Origin: Scatomorpha sp964367935
GTDB taxonomy: Bacteria > Bacillota > Clostridia > Oscillospirales > Oscillospiraceae
Length of the DNA: 64,000 nt
Direction: 5' to 3'
Assembly (NCBI GenBank): GCA_964367935.1
Contig: CAYIYZ010000001.1
Location: 186,001-250,000, forward strand
The translations under genes and the position numbers were made by a program. The notes below the pieces were generated by a model. That model saw only the letters and a list, made by a program, of their open reading frames with translations. It made no database searches and was not told the origin of the DNA. Below are positions 43,147-51,691 of this stretch, piece by piece; the stretch's first letter is position 1, and each line of letters starts with the position of its first letter.

Positions 43147-44154
43147 CTATGCCGCTTCCGCAACCGCCAACATATCGTTTATAAATATTCCGTAGCCTCT
43201 CGTCGGGTCATTCACCAAAACATGCGTCACAGCTCCCACTAACTTACCGTCCTGTATGATGGGCGAACCGCTCATGCCCTGTACTATGCCGCCCGTTAAT
43301 GCTAAGAGCTCCGCATCCTCTATACTAACGATAAGACGCTCCGTCGCTCCGTCCGTGCTCTTTGTTATGCTGACCTCGTACTCCGCCGACTCCGCTCCGT
43401 CCACCTGCGAAATAATAACAGCAGGCCCCGATTGTACCTCGGCAGGTTCCGCTACCGTCAAGGCCTCGCCCTCACTATAGTCACTCATCTCTCCGAATAT
43501 GCCGAACATTGTATTCGTACTTATACTTCCCATACGATTATCAAAGTCGAAAAGACCCTCTAATTTGCCCGGTGTGCCACTAACGCCCTTCTGCACGCCC
43601 GAAACAGAGGCATAACTTATATGACCCTCACGCACCGGTAGGAGCACGCCTGTGTCAAGATCGTTTATCGAATGTCCCAAGGCTCCGTATTCGCCTGTAT
43701 CCGGATTATAGTAAGTTACCGTGCCTATGCCCGACACGCTGTCACGTAACATTACGCCCAAGCGGAATGTGCCGTCCACGTCTTTACAAGGCGTTAAGTT
43801 AAACTGCTCTTTCACACCCATTCGAATTACCTGTACAGCCACAGGCTCGCCGTCTAATTCCTGTGCCGCCTCCATGAAATCCGATGAATTATCTATCTCA
43901 TCCTTGCCCAAGGCGATTATTATATCGCCCGGCAACAGACCTGCGTCCTCTGCCGGATACTCTTCACCGCTCGCCGTCTCAACAGGTGCTAAGGACGATA
44001 TGAGCACGCCGTCTGTCATGAGCTCTATACCTACCGTCTTGCCCACAGGCACAAGCTCCAAAGCATATGCAGACACAGCTACGCCCGAGAGCATACTCAT
44101 AACGAGCAGTACGCCGCAGACCTTTTTTACAATATTAAATTTTAATGATGTCAT
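43147..44154 (-). CDS. spoIVB: SpoIVB-like sporulation serine peptidase (S55)
   Basis: A protein of 335 aa. The N-terminal membrane segment (about 11-31) is followed by a PDZ domain (about 42-115) and an S55 peptidase domain with GALGHSIND (His161) and GMSGSPI (Ser295), the SpoIVB catalytic pair. In B. subtilis SpoIVB is made in the forespore under sigma-G and cleaves SpoIVFA to trigger pro-sigma-K processing. It is shorter than B. subtilis SpoIVB (about 425 aa). GGAGG precedes ATG 44154. I found no convincing sigma-G promoter in the short upstream gap. Confidence 0.9.
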   Translation of the reverse strand: MTSLKFNIVKKVCGVLLVMSMLSGVAVSAYALELVPVGKTVGIELMTDGVLISSLAPVETASGEEYPAEDAGLLPGDIIIALGKDEIDNSSDFMEAAQELDGEPVAVQVIRMGVKEQFNLTPCKDVDGTFRLGVMLRDSVSGIGTVTYYNPDTGEYGALGHSINDLDTGVLLPVREGHISYASVSGVQKGVSGTPGKLEGLFDFDNRMGSISTNTMFGIFGEMSDYSEGEALTVAEPAEVQSGPAVIISQVDGAESAEYEVSITKSTDGATERLIVSIEDAELLALTGGIVQGMSGSPIIQDGKLVGAVTHVLVNDPTRGYGIFINDMLAVAEAA

Positions 44155-44256
44155 CTATTCCTTTTACCTCCACTTCGTTTTCAAGTTCAGTATATGCTAT
44201 CATTTCAAAATTAAAGGCGGTAGATGACGGATTTTTATTGAATCATTACCTGTGAG

Positions 44257-44285
44257 TTGCATATTGTAAGCTTTTCGCTTATATT
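44257..44285 (+). promoter_or_regulatory. Candidate promoter of the M14 peptidase gene
   Basis: TTGCAT (44257-44262), 17 bp, TATATT (44280-44285), about 45 nt before the ATG. Confidence 0.5.
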
Positions 44286-44328
44286 ATTATGGTATAGCTA
44301 AATTCAAAGGCGAAAGGAAATTTTTGTT

Positions 44329-45612
44329 ATGAATATTTTGAGCATAGGTAGCACAGGCTCTGAAGTGGCGCTTTTGCAAACTGCATTAAACAGAGCAGGC
44401 TATGGTGACATTTTAACAGACGGTGTGTTCGACAGCTCCACGCAAAAAGCGCTCATCGCTTTTCAGTCCGCCAAAGGTATAAAATCAGACGGCGTCGCCG
44501 ATAAAAACACGCACCTTGCGCTCTACCCTTGGTACACAGGCTACACCACGCACACGGTTAAAGAGGGTGACTCTCTATACAAGATCGCACAAAAATACGG
44601 TGTCACCGTTTCCGCAGTGGAGACGGCAAACCCGAATGTTGACCCTCTGCGCCTTAACATAGGCACAAAACTTACCGTACCCCTACCTTTTGACCTCGTA
44701 CCCACAGACATTGCTTGGTGCTCCTCACTCGTGAGCTACGTCATCATGGGACTCACCGCACGTTACCCATTCATCTCAGATGATCGCTACGGTAAAAGCG
44801 TCATGGGTAAACCTCTGCGCTATATCGCCATGGGTGAGGGCGATAAGACGCTCATGTACAGTGCGCAGTGCCACGCAAACGAGTGGCTGACCACACCCGT
44901 CGTCTTAAAGTTTACAGAAGAGCTCGCTCGTGCCTACGCCATAGGTGGACTCATCTACGGCATATCAGCCGAGGATATTTTCCGCTCCTGTCGTTTGTAC
45001 ATAGTGCCTTCTGTGAACCCCGACGGCATGGATCTCACAACAGGTGCACTTAATTCGGGCGCTTACTTTGAGAAAGCGAAAGCCATAGCCGCTGACTTTC
45101 CCGATGTGCCTTTTCCGACAGGCTGGAAGGCGAATATTAACGGCACGGACACGAATCTACAGTTTCCGGCTATGTGGGAGCGTGCCAAGGAGATAAAATA
45201 CGCTCAGGGCTTCAATAAGCCTGCGCCCCGTGATTTTGTGGGCACAGCACCGCTTGTCGAGCCGGAGTGCGTGGCGCTCTATGACTTAACTCGTACGCTT
45301 GACCCGAAGCTTATACTCAGCTACCACAGTCAGGGCGAGGTCATTTACTGGAAATACCTTGACTTCAATCCACCGCTTTCCGAGCAGTACGCCGAGTGTT
45401 TTGAGCGTGCCTCGGGCTATATAGCGGAGGAAACGCCCTACAGCTCCAGCTTCGCCGGCTATAAGGACTGGTACATACAGGACTATAACAGACCCGGCTA
45501 CACCGTTGAGATAGGCTTGGGCGAGAACCCTTTGCCCATATCGCAGTTTCCGAAGATATACAAGGATAATATCGGCATCATGACCCTCGCCGCCAAAGGC
45601 TGTGTGGACTGA
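44329..45612 (+). CDS. Cell-wall M14 peptidase with PG-binding and LysM domains
   Basis: A protein of 427 aa. Residues 1-65 form a PG_binding_1 domain (GSTGSEVALLQTALNRAGY), 74-118 a LysM domain (HTVKEGDSLYKIAQKYGV), and 150-420 an M14 zinc carboxypeptidase with His182/Glu185 (HANEW), His333 (YHSQG) and Glu394 (VEIGLGENP). This layout matches gamma-D-glutamyl-meso-diaminopimelate peptidases (ENP1/YqgT-like) that cut stem peptides. There is no signal peptide, so export or release during sporulation is unclear; its neighbour spoIVB hints at spore wall turnover. GGCGAAAGGAAA precedes the ATG. Confidence 0.9.
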   Translation: MNILSIGSTGSEVALLQTALNRAGYGDILTDGVFDSSTQKALIAFQSAKGIKSDGVADKNTHLALYPWYTGYTTHTVKEGDSLYKIAQKYGVTVSAVETANPNVDPLRLNIGTKLTVPLPFDLVPTDIAWCSSLVSYVIMGLTARYPFISDDRYGKSVMGKPLRYIAMGEGDKTLMYSAQCHANEWLTTPVVLKFTEELARAYAIGGLIYGISAEDIFRSCRLYIVPSVNPDGMDLTTGALNSGAYFEKAKAIAADFPDVPFPTGWKANINGTDTNLQFPAMWERAKEIKYAQGFNKPAPRDFVGTAPLVEPECVALYDLTRTLDPKLILSYHSQGEVIYWKYLDFNPPLSEQYAECFERASGYIAEETPYSSSFAGYKDWYIQDYNRPGYTVEIGLGENPLPISQFPKIYKDNIGIMTLAAKGCVD

Positions 45613-45617
45613 TAATC

Positions 45618-45666
45618 GTATAGAGTGACAGGGGACGACCAATGGTCGTCCCCTGTCACTCTATAC
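45618..45666. repeat. 23-bp perfect hairpin after M14 gene
   Basis: Arms 45618-45640 and 45644-45666 are fully complementary, with a 3-nt AAT loop; the core is GGGGACGACC/GGTCGTCCCC. It starts 6 nt after the M14 stop. No T-tract follows, so it is a hairpin or cruciform of unusual length rather than a standard terminator. Confidence 0.8.
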
Positions 45667-45787
45667 ATTGTCGAAAAAGACGAATTCGTCTGTCACGGAC
45701 ATTTGTATTTCGTGGAAGATTATAATATTAATTATTCCTGCACTATGTTATAATTATAAGGCAAATTGTATAAAGGGGTAAGTATAT

Positions 45788-47029
45788 ATGAACTATGACA
45801 TTCTGAGAGCTTCCGATCCCGAGGTATTCGGCACTTTAGACCGTGAGCTTAGGCGTCAGCGTGAGCACCTTGAGCTTATAGCGTCTGAGAACTTCACTTC
45901 ACCGGCTGTCATGGAGGCATGTGGCAGTCATTTAACGAACAAGTACGCTGAGGGCTACCCCGGCGCTCGTTATTACGGCGGTTGTGAGCATGTGGACGAG
46001 GCGGAGGCTATAGCCATCGCTCGTGCAAAGGCGCTGTTCGGTGCAGATCACGCCAATGTGCAGTCACATTCGGGCGCTTCGGCTAACCTTGCGGTTTACC
46101 TCGCTTTCATGAAGCCCGGTGAGACTCTGCTCGGTATGGATCTCTCGCACGGCGGGCATTTGACGCACGGCTCAAAGGCATCTATCACAGGTAAATATTT
46201 CAACTCACAGTTTTATGGTGTCAGCCCCGAAACGGAGCGTATAGACTACGATGCTCTGCGTGACAGAGCCAAGGAAGTACAGCCGAAGATGATCATCGTC
46301 GGAGCGTCCGCTTACCCTCGCTTCATAGATTTCGAGATAGTGCGCAGTATCTGCGACGAGGTCGGCGCTATCATGTTCACGGACATGGCGCACATAGGCG
46401 GACTCGTGGCGGCGGGCGTACACCCCTCGCCCGTGCCCTATTCCGACGTCGTGACAAGCACCACACACAAGACCCTACGTGGCCCTCGAGGCGCCGTTAT
46501 CCTCTGCAAATCCGAGTTTGCGAAGAAGATAGATAGTGCCGTTTTCCCCGGCACACAGGGCGGCCCTCTCATGCACGTTATTGCCGGCAAGGCTGTCTGC
46601 TTCAAGGAGGCTGCGAGTGAGGAGTTTGTGAGCTATCAAAAGCAGGTCGTCGCAAACGCCGCTGCGCTTGCGGACGAGCTCAATAAGGGCGGTCTGCGTC
46701 TTGTGTCGGGCGGTACGGACAACCATCTCATGCTCGTGGACGTTATGAGCCGTGGCGTGACCGGTGCTACCGTTCAGGCACTACTCGAGAGTGCGAACAT
46801 CACGGCGAACAAGAACACCATTCCTTTCGACACGCAGTCACCGAAACTGGCGAGTGGCGTGAGGCTTGGCACTCCGGCTGTCACCTCTCGTGGTATGGGC
46901 GAGGCGGAGATGCGTGAGATCGCATCGTTCATCGTTAAGCTTGTAACCGAGGGCGAGAGCGCCGTGGCGGACACGAAACAGGCTGTGCTAAAGCTCTGCG
47001 AGCGTTTTCCGCTGTACCCCATGCTGTAA
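45788..47029 (+). CDS. glyA: Serine hydroxymethyltransferase
   Basis: PLP enzyme of 413 aa converting serine + THF to glycine + 5,10-methylene-THF, the main source of one-carbon units for PurN and other steps. Seen: LIASENFTSPAV, YAEGYPGARYYGGCE, the PLP lysine in TSTTHKTLRGPRG, and RLGTPAVTSRGMGE. A -10-like TATAAT lies at 45749-45754 but its -35 is poor; AAGGGG precedes the ATG. It is monocistronic, with a strong terminator. Confidence 0.96.
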   Translation: MNYDILRASDPEVFGTLDRELRRQREHLELIASENFTSPAVMEACGSHLTNKYAEGYPGARYYGGCEHVDEAEAIAIARAKALFGADHANVQSHSGASANLAVYLAFMKPGETLLGMDLSHGGHLTHGSKASITGKYFNSQFYGVSPETERIDYDALRDRAKEVQPKMIIVGASAYPRFIDFEIVRSICDEVGAIMFTDMAHIGGLVAAGVHPSPVPYSDVVTSTTHKTLRGPRGAVILCKSEFAKKIDSAVFPGTQGGPLMHVIAGKAVCFKEAASEEFVSYQKQVVANAAALADELNKGGLRLVSGGTDNHLMLVDVMSRGVTGATVQALLESANITANKNTIPFDTQSPKLASGVRLGTPAVTSRGMGEAEMREIASFIVKLVTEGESAVADTKQAVLKLCERFPLYPML

Positions 47030-47042
47030 ATTTAATGAAATT

Positions 47043-47081
47043 AATCCCTATGTGCGTTTTGCACCTAGGGATTTTTTTTAG
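47043..47081 (+). terminator. Terminator after glyA
   Basis: Stem AATCCCTA.GTGC with GCAC.TAGGGATT (47043-47055 with 47061-47073), then eight T residues. A 3' tail (47082-47145) resembles part of the dispersed repeat at 4.4 kb (TTGTTTAGTTGGGG). Confidence 0.88.
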
Positions 47082-47142
47082 TTTTTTCTTTTGTTTTTGT
47101 TTAGTTGGGGCGAACACATAGGTTCTCCCCTACGGGGTATGC

Positions 47143-47475
47143 TCATTTTCTAAAGCGATTTCCTGTATTTGAATAAATAACTGCAAACAAAGAAAGTATA
47201 ACAACTACACCAGTGTATGCCCCACTAATCCAAGGAATATTTATTATCTCTCCGATAGCGACCGAGGGCATTAAAATTCCAATAGGCAATAAAACTTTAC
47301 CCATAAAACGGCAAAGAGCCTTTGTGTCGTACTTTTTCTTTTCACTTTCAGACATTGTATTAAAACCAGCAATCAAAAATGCTCCTTTTCCCAAAAGCAA
47401 TACTATCGCCATGATGACTAAAATTAACCCTAGTGAGCCTGTGATAATCAAAGCAACTATATCATTATTTGTCAT
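47143..47475 (-). CDS. DUF3784-family small membrane protein
   Basis: A protein of 110 aa with three hydrophobic helices (about 8-28, 59-80, 83-103). The cytosolic loop carries GKGAFLIAGFNTMSESEKKKYD and ALCRFMGK, the recognisable DUF3784 signature of Firmicute membrane proteins of unknown function. AGGAGG lies 11 nt before ATG 47475. It lies alone between glyA and ispE. Confidence 0.8.
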   Translation of the reverse strand: MTNNDIVALIITGSLGLILVIMAIVLLLGKGAFLIAGFNTMSESEKKKYDTKALCRFMGKVLLPIGILMPSVAIGEIINIPWISGAYTGVVVILSLFAVIYSNTGNRFRK

Positions 47476-47520
47476 TTAGAATTCGACCTCCTGTTTCTTA
47501 TTATATAAATACCCCGTAGT

Positions 47521-47556
47521 AACCATATGCGCAGGGTCGCCCCTGCGCATATGGTT
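47521..47556 (-). terminator. 16-bp hairpin overlapping ispE stop
   Basis: Arms 47521-47536 and 47541-47556 are fully complementary with a 4-nt loop. The arm nearer ispE shares one base with its stop codon. The T content after it on the minus strand is low, so it may terminate poorly or protect the 3' end. Confidence 0.65.
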
Positions 47557-48413
47557 TAATTTATTGTCTTTGCGACGAACACCTCACGGCATTCGCCACT
47601 CAGAGCCTCCGCCGCTGTCTGTGCCGCCTCCGCCGTCTCAAACAGTCCGTAAACCGCCGCGCCCGTGCCACTCATAGATGAGCCCATAGCGCCACTGTCA
47701 TTTAACACGCCCTTTATCCTCTGCACCATGTCCGCCTCACGCTTAGGTAAAAACGCCTCAAACACATTAAATACACGTACCGCCACGCCTCGTACATCGC
47801 CACGCTCCAAAGCCTGTATCATGCCCTGTGTATCCGGGCGTAGCCGTATGCGTCCCACACGCAGTTTAGCGAACAAACTCGGTGTCGAGACATGGAAATG
47901 CGGCATGCATATGACCGTATGTACACTGCCCAAGGGCGAAAGCTCCGTCAGCACCTCGCCTCGACCCTCGGCGAGCTTCGTGCCGCCCACCACGCAAAAG
48001 GGGACATCCGAGCCGACGCTAAGCCCCAGCTCACAGAGCTTCTCATCAGATAAATGAGCGCCCGTCAACTCATTTAAGCCACGCAAAACCGTCGCCGCGT
48101 CAGCTGAGCCGCCGCCCAAGCCGGCACACACAGGTATGCGCTTTTCTATACCCATGCGCACACCGCCGCTATAGCCCGTCTCCGCCATGAACGCCCTCGC
48201 CGCCTTCACCGCTATATTGCGCTCATCGTTCGGGATGAAATGCCTGTTCGTGCCCACCTCTATCCCGCCGTCCGTAAGCTCCATCGTCATACTGTCACAA
48301 AGCGTCACACTCTGTAACACCATGCGCATATCGTGGTAGCCGTCATCACGCCTCGCCACCACGTCCAAAGACAAGTTTATCTTCGCCCTCGCATCTAACT
48401 TTATCTTACTCAT
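47556..48413 (-). CDS. ispE: 4-diphosphocytidyl-2-C-methyl-D-erythritol kinase
   Basis: GHMP kinase of 285 aa in the non-mevalonate isoprenoid pathway. Seen: ARAKINLSLDV at the N-terminus, the GHMP ATP loop PVCAGLGGGSADAA, and a C-terminal MSGTGAAVYG motif. It overlaps apgM by 4 nt (ATGA). Isoprenoid product DMAPP is also the donor used by MiaA. Confidence 0.95.
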   Translation of the reverse strand: MSKIKLDARAKINLSLDVVARRDDGYHDMRMVLQSVTLCDSMTMELTDGGIEVGTNRHFIPNDERNIAVKAARAFMAETGYSGGVRMGIEKRIPVCAGLGGGSADAATVLRGLNELTGAHLSDEKLCELGLSVGSDVPFCVVGGTKLAEGRGEVLTELSPLGSVHTVICMPHFHVSTPSLFAKLRVGRIRLRPDTQGMIQALERGDVRGVAVRVFNVFEAFLPKREADMVQRIKGVLNDSGAMGSSMSGTGAAVYGLFETAEAAQTAAEALSGECREVFVAKTIN

Positions 48414-49639
48414 AACTCAAAAAGCGCAGGCATAAGCCCTATGCCCTCTGACAAATAGTCGCCCTTTGCGCACTCATCTTCCGTATACGCCGCTCCGACC
48501 GTAGCAGCCGCCTTGCGACTGTCGTATATCATATAAGGCACGCTCTCACCGCCGTGTGCGCCGTTTGACATATACGTGCGATGGTCACTCAATATGAGCA
48601 TACGGAAATCCTCGCCCTTAGCATTAAGGCTCTCGCACAGAACTTTCACCAGCTTCTCCGATATATCACCTATGGACATTATCTTCTTATCAAGCTCATT
48701 ATTATGCGTCGCTTCGTCGGGCGCTTCAACGTGTACGCACACAAAATCGTCCGTCTCAAGGCACTCCAGTGCCGCCTTAGCCTTAGCCGCATAGTCCGTG
48801 TCCCATTCGCCCGTTGCGCCCTCTACATGTATATCACGCAGACCCACAAGCCTGCCTATGCCGTGACACAAGGGCACAGCGGATATCACGCCGCCCGTCT
48901 TAGCATACTGCTCCGTGAAGTTCGGGAGCTTAGCACCCTTACCCTCTGCCCAGAACCACACACAATTCGCCGCAAGCTTACCCTCAGCTTCCCTCGCCTT
49001 ATTTATAGGGTGCTCCGCCATTAGCTTAGACGCCGTCAGCATAAGTTCAAGCAAAACCTCCGCATTGGCGTTGCCGCTCGGTAAATGTGCGCCACAGGCC
49101 TCATTTAAATGGTCGTGCGGCGGTATGAGCACTATGCCCTCTATGTCGCCGCCCTGCTGTATGGCAAGATGCCTAAACGAATGGCCGGGCAGTACCGACA
49201 TGCCGGCTTTCTCCGCCTTTTCCTTAAAGCTTTCCTGAGAAAACAGCCAGGTAATGAGCTCGTCCGACTCCTCTCCCTCTATAGAGCCGGCACTGTGAGA
49301 CAGAATAAGCCTGTCTTCAAAACGCTCCGCCGCACCCAAAGTCACCATGTTGCAGCGGTACGCCGCCGCGCCCTCGGGCAATATGCGACCTGCCGCCGCA
49401 AGCTCCAAAGGCGCACGTCCCGAAAAATATACCTGCGGATTACAACCGAAGATAGACATAATAGCCGTGTCACTACCCGGCGCAAAACCCTCGGGTACTG
49501 TGAGGCAATGACCCAAACGACTGCGACTTGCCATATCGTCCATATATGGCTTCGTTGCCGCCTCCAAGGGCGTCTTAGCACCCAAGCTCTCTATGGGCGC
49601 ATCCGCCATGCCGTCTCCTATGACTAATATATATTTCAT
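48410..49639 (-). CDS. apgM: Archaeal-type cofactor-independent phosphoglycerate mutase
   Basis: A protein of 409 aa of the alkaline-phosphatase superfamily (COG3635), interconverting 3- and 2-phosphoglycerate without 2,3-bisphosphoglycerate. Seen: VIGDGMADAPIESLGAKTPL with metal-binding Asp, PGSDTAIMSIFG with the phosphorylated Ser, VHVEAPDEATHNN and LSDHRT (metal ligands). Related proteins were once annotated as homoserine kinases, which is a less likely alternative. It is distinct from GpmI and GpmA. It starts 60 nt after the V-ATPase subunit D stop with no terminator between, so read-through is possible. Confidence 0.9.
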   Translation of the reverse strand: MKYILVIGDGMADAPIESLGAKTPLEAATKPYMDDMASRSRLGHCLTVPEGFAPGSDTAIMSIFGCNPQVYFSGRAPLELAAAGRILPEGAAAYRCNMVTLGAAERFEDRLILSHSAGSIEGEESDELITWLFSQESFKEKAEKAGMSVLPGHSFRHLAIQQGGDIEGIVLIPPHDHLNEACGAHLPSGNANAEVLLELMLTASKLMAEHPINKAREAEGKLAANCVWFWAEGKGAKLPNFTEQYAKTGGVISAVPLCHGIGRLVGLRDIHVEGATGEWDTDYAAKAKAALECLETDDFVCVHVEAPDEATHNNELDKKIMSIGDISEKLVKVLCESLNAKGEDFRMLILSDHRTYMSNGAHGGESVPYMIYDSRKAAATVGAAYTEDECAKGDYLSEGIGLMPALFEL

Positions 49640-49699
49640 ATTGCACCTCTCTTATCTTTATTCCTGACTATATTCGATTGTCGCTTCCGACACGGCTCT

Positions 49700-50314
49700 T
49701 CACTCACTTTGTCGTCCCTTTACAAGTTTACGCCTTATATAGTCCTCCCTGTCATGCTCCTCCAGCACTGCCGTTATATGACGCATCTCTGCCTGCATCT
49801 CAGGTAACACTATGTTCGCCAAGGCATTCTTGCGCTTCTGCGCCTGCCTTATAGATTGCGCTAAGCGGAATATCGAATTTTCCGTCTCCGCAAGCTCCGT
49901 CACGAGGCGCTTTACCTCACGGAACTTGAACAAAGCCGTATCCATATCACCGTTTGTGCCGCCCAATCCGTAGGGCGGCTCGTTTAAGTCGTTTCGCTCG
50001 TTCGTCACGCTCACAAGCTCCACGCCCATTACATTGCGATATCGAAACTTCAGGTCATTATCAACCATTACAGACTCACTCGTCGATTCCGCAGGTGCAC
50101 CCAAGGCTATCTCCGCTATACGCATGGACGCATACGCCGTCGCAAAAGTTTCATCTATGCGCTTTTGCAACTCCTTCGCTCGCTCTATGAGCGCCATAAG
50201 CTCACGCACCAATATAATGCGCTTCTTCTCCATCAGCTCCATGCCCATCTGCGCCGTCGCCGCCGAGCCTTTTAATTCATTTAATCTGCTCTTTGTAGCA
50301 AGCTTTTTCAGCAT
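49700..50314 (-). CDS. V-type ATPase subunit D
   Basis: Central-stalk rotor subunit of 204 aa that links the catalytic A3B3 ring to the membrane rotor. Two long helices at the N- and C-termini (about 3-60 and 125-200; ALIERAKELQKRIDETF, IRQAQKRKNALANIVLPEM) form the antiparallel coiled coil expected; the start LATKSRLNELKG is typical. It is the last V-ATPase gene, 1 nt after subunit B. Confidence 0.93.
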   Translation of the reverse strand: MLKKLATKSRLNELKGSAATAQMGMELMEKKRIILVRELMALIERAKELQKRIDETFATAYASMRIAEIALGAPAESTSESVMVDNDLKFRYRNVMGVELVSVTNERNDLNEPPYGLGGTNGDMDTALFKFREVKRLVTELAETENSIFRLAQSIRQAQKRKNALANIVLPEMQAEMRHITAVLEEHDREDYIRRKLVKGRQSE

Positions 50315-50315
50315 C

Positions 50316-51689
50316 TCATTTACCCTTATAATGTAAGTCTAATGTTTCATCGGATATCCTCGTCAACTCGTTCCGAGGTAGGTCGGACAAAAGCTCCCAA
50401 GCGATACTGAAAGTCTCGTCCAAGCTCCTATCCGTAAACGCACCCTGCTCCAAAAATCGCTTCTCGAATTTTCTGCCAAAGTCCAAATACTGCCTATCAC
50501 GCTCCGATAACTCGTCCTCTCCTATGACAGAGGCTAGCGCCCTCGCTCCGTTTACCTCCGAGTATGACGCAAATATCTGGTTAGAGAGCTCGGAATGATC
50601 GTCTCTCGTCTTGCCCTTGCCCGTGCCGTCTTTCATGAGTCGTGACAGCGAGGGTAATATATCCACGGGCGGATAAATACCCTTTTGCGATAAGTCTCGT
50701 GACAGCACTATCTGACCCTCTGTAATGTAGCCTGTGAGGTCGGGGATGGGGTGCCCCACATCGTCGCCCGGCATAGTCAGCATCGGCAAGAGCGTTATAC
50801 TCCCCGGCTTACCCGCAACAGAGCCGGCACGCTCGTATATGGACGCCAAATCCGAATACATATAGCTCGGGAACCCCTTGCGTGAGGGGATCTCGCCCTT
50901 AGTCGAGGATAGCTCTCGTAATGCCTCGCAGTAGTAAGTCAAATCCGTCATGAGTACGAGCACGTGATGCCCCTGATTAAATGCAAGGTACTCCGCCGCT
51001 GTCATCGCCGTTCGGGGCGCAAGTATACGCTCCGCTATAGGGTCTGATGCCAAGTTTATATACATTACCGTGTGCCCCAAGGCACCGGATTCCGAGAAAT
51101 CTCGCCTGAAAAATTCAGCCGTCTCACGCTTTATGCCCATGGCGCAAAACACTATGGAACAGGTCTCGCCCTCCTTCACAAGCTTAGCCTGACGCACTAT
51201 CTGTGCCGCTAACAAGTTGTGCGCCATACCTGCGCCCGAAAACATCGCAAGCTTCTGTCCGGTTATTAATGAACACATTAAATCTATAGAACTAACGCCC
51301 GTCACCAAGCATTCACTCGGATAGCGCCTCGACACCGGATTTATCGGCTCGCCGTTTATATTACGGCGCTCCTCAGTATACAGCTCTGCAAAACCGTCAG
51401 AAGGACGGCCCGCTCCGTCAAACACTCGTCCCAGAATCTCAGGTGATAAGCCAACCGTAACAGGCTTGCCCGAAAACTTTACGCTCGTACCGGCAAGATC
51501 TATGCCCATAGTGCCTTCGAGCACCTCTAAAACCACCCTGTCACCGTCTATGAGCACCACTCGTCCCATACGTGAACTGCCGTCCGATAAAGTTACCGTG
51601 CCTATCTCGTCATATGAGACATCTTGCACGCCCTCCAAGGCGATTAAGGCGCCATGTACCTCAGACAGCCCTTTATACTCAAGCTTCAT
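50316..51689 (-). CDS. V-type ATPase subunit B
   Basis: Non-catalytic nucleotide-site subunit of 457 aa. It has the ATPase alpha/beta fold, but the P-loop position reads FSGAGMAHNLLAAQI and lacks GKT, as usual for B. Other signatures: NPVSRRYPSECLVTGVSSIDLM, IVFCAMGIKRETAEFF, PSRKGFPSYMYSDLA. It lies 2 nt after subunit A. Confidence 0.96.
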   Translation of the reverse strand: MKLEYKGLSEVHGALIALEGVQDVSYDEIGTVTLSDGSSRMGRVVLIDGDRVVLEVLEGTMGIDLAGTSVKFSGKPVTVGLSPEILGRVFDGAGRPSDGFAELYTEERRNINGEPINPVSRRYPSECLVTGVSSIDLMCSLITGQKLAMFSGAGMAHNLLAAQIVRQAKLVKEGETCSIVFCAMGIKRETAEFFRRDFSESGALGHTVMYINLASDPIAERILAPRTAMTAAEYLAFNQGHHVLVLMTDLTYYCEALRELSSTKGEIPSRKGFPSYMYSDLASIYERAGSVAGKPGSITLLPMLTMPGDDVGHPIPDLTGYITEGQIVLSRDLSQKGIYPPVDILPSLSRLMKDGTGKGKTRDDHSELSNQIFASYSEVNGARALASVIGEDELSERDRQYLDFGRKFEKRFLEQGAFTDRSLDETFSIAWELLSDLPRNELTRISDETLDLHYKGK

Positions 51690-51691
51690 GC

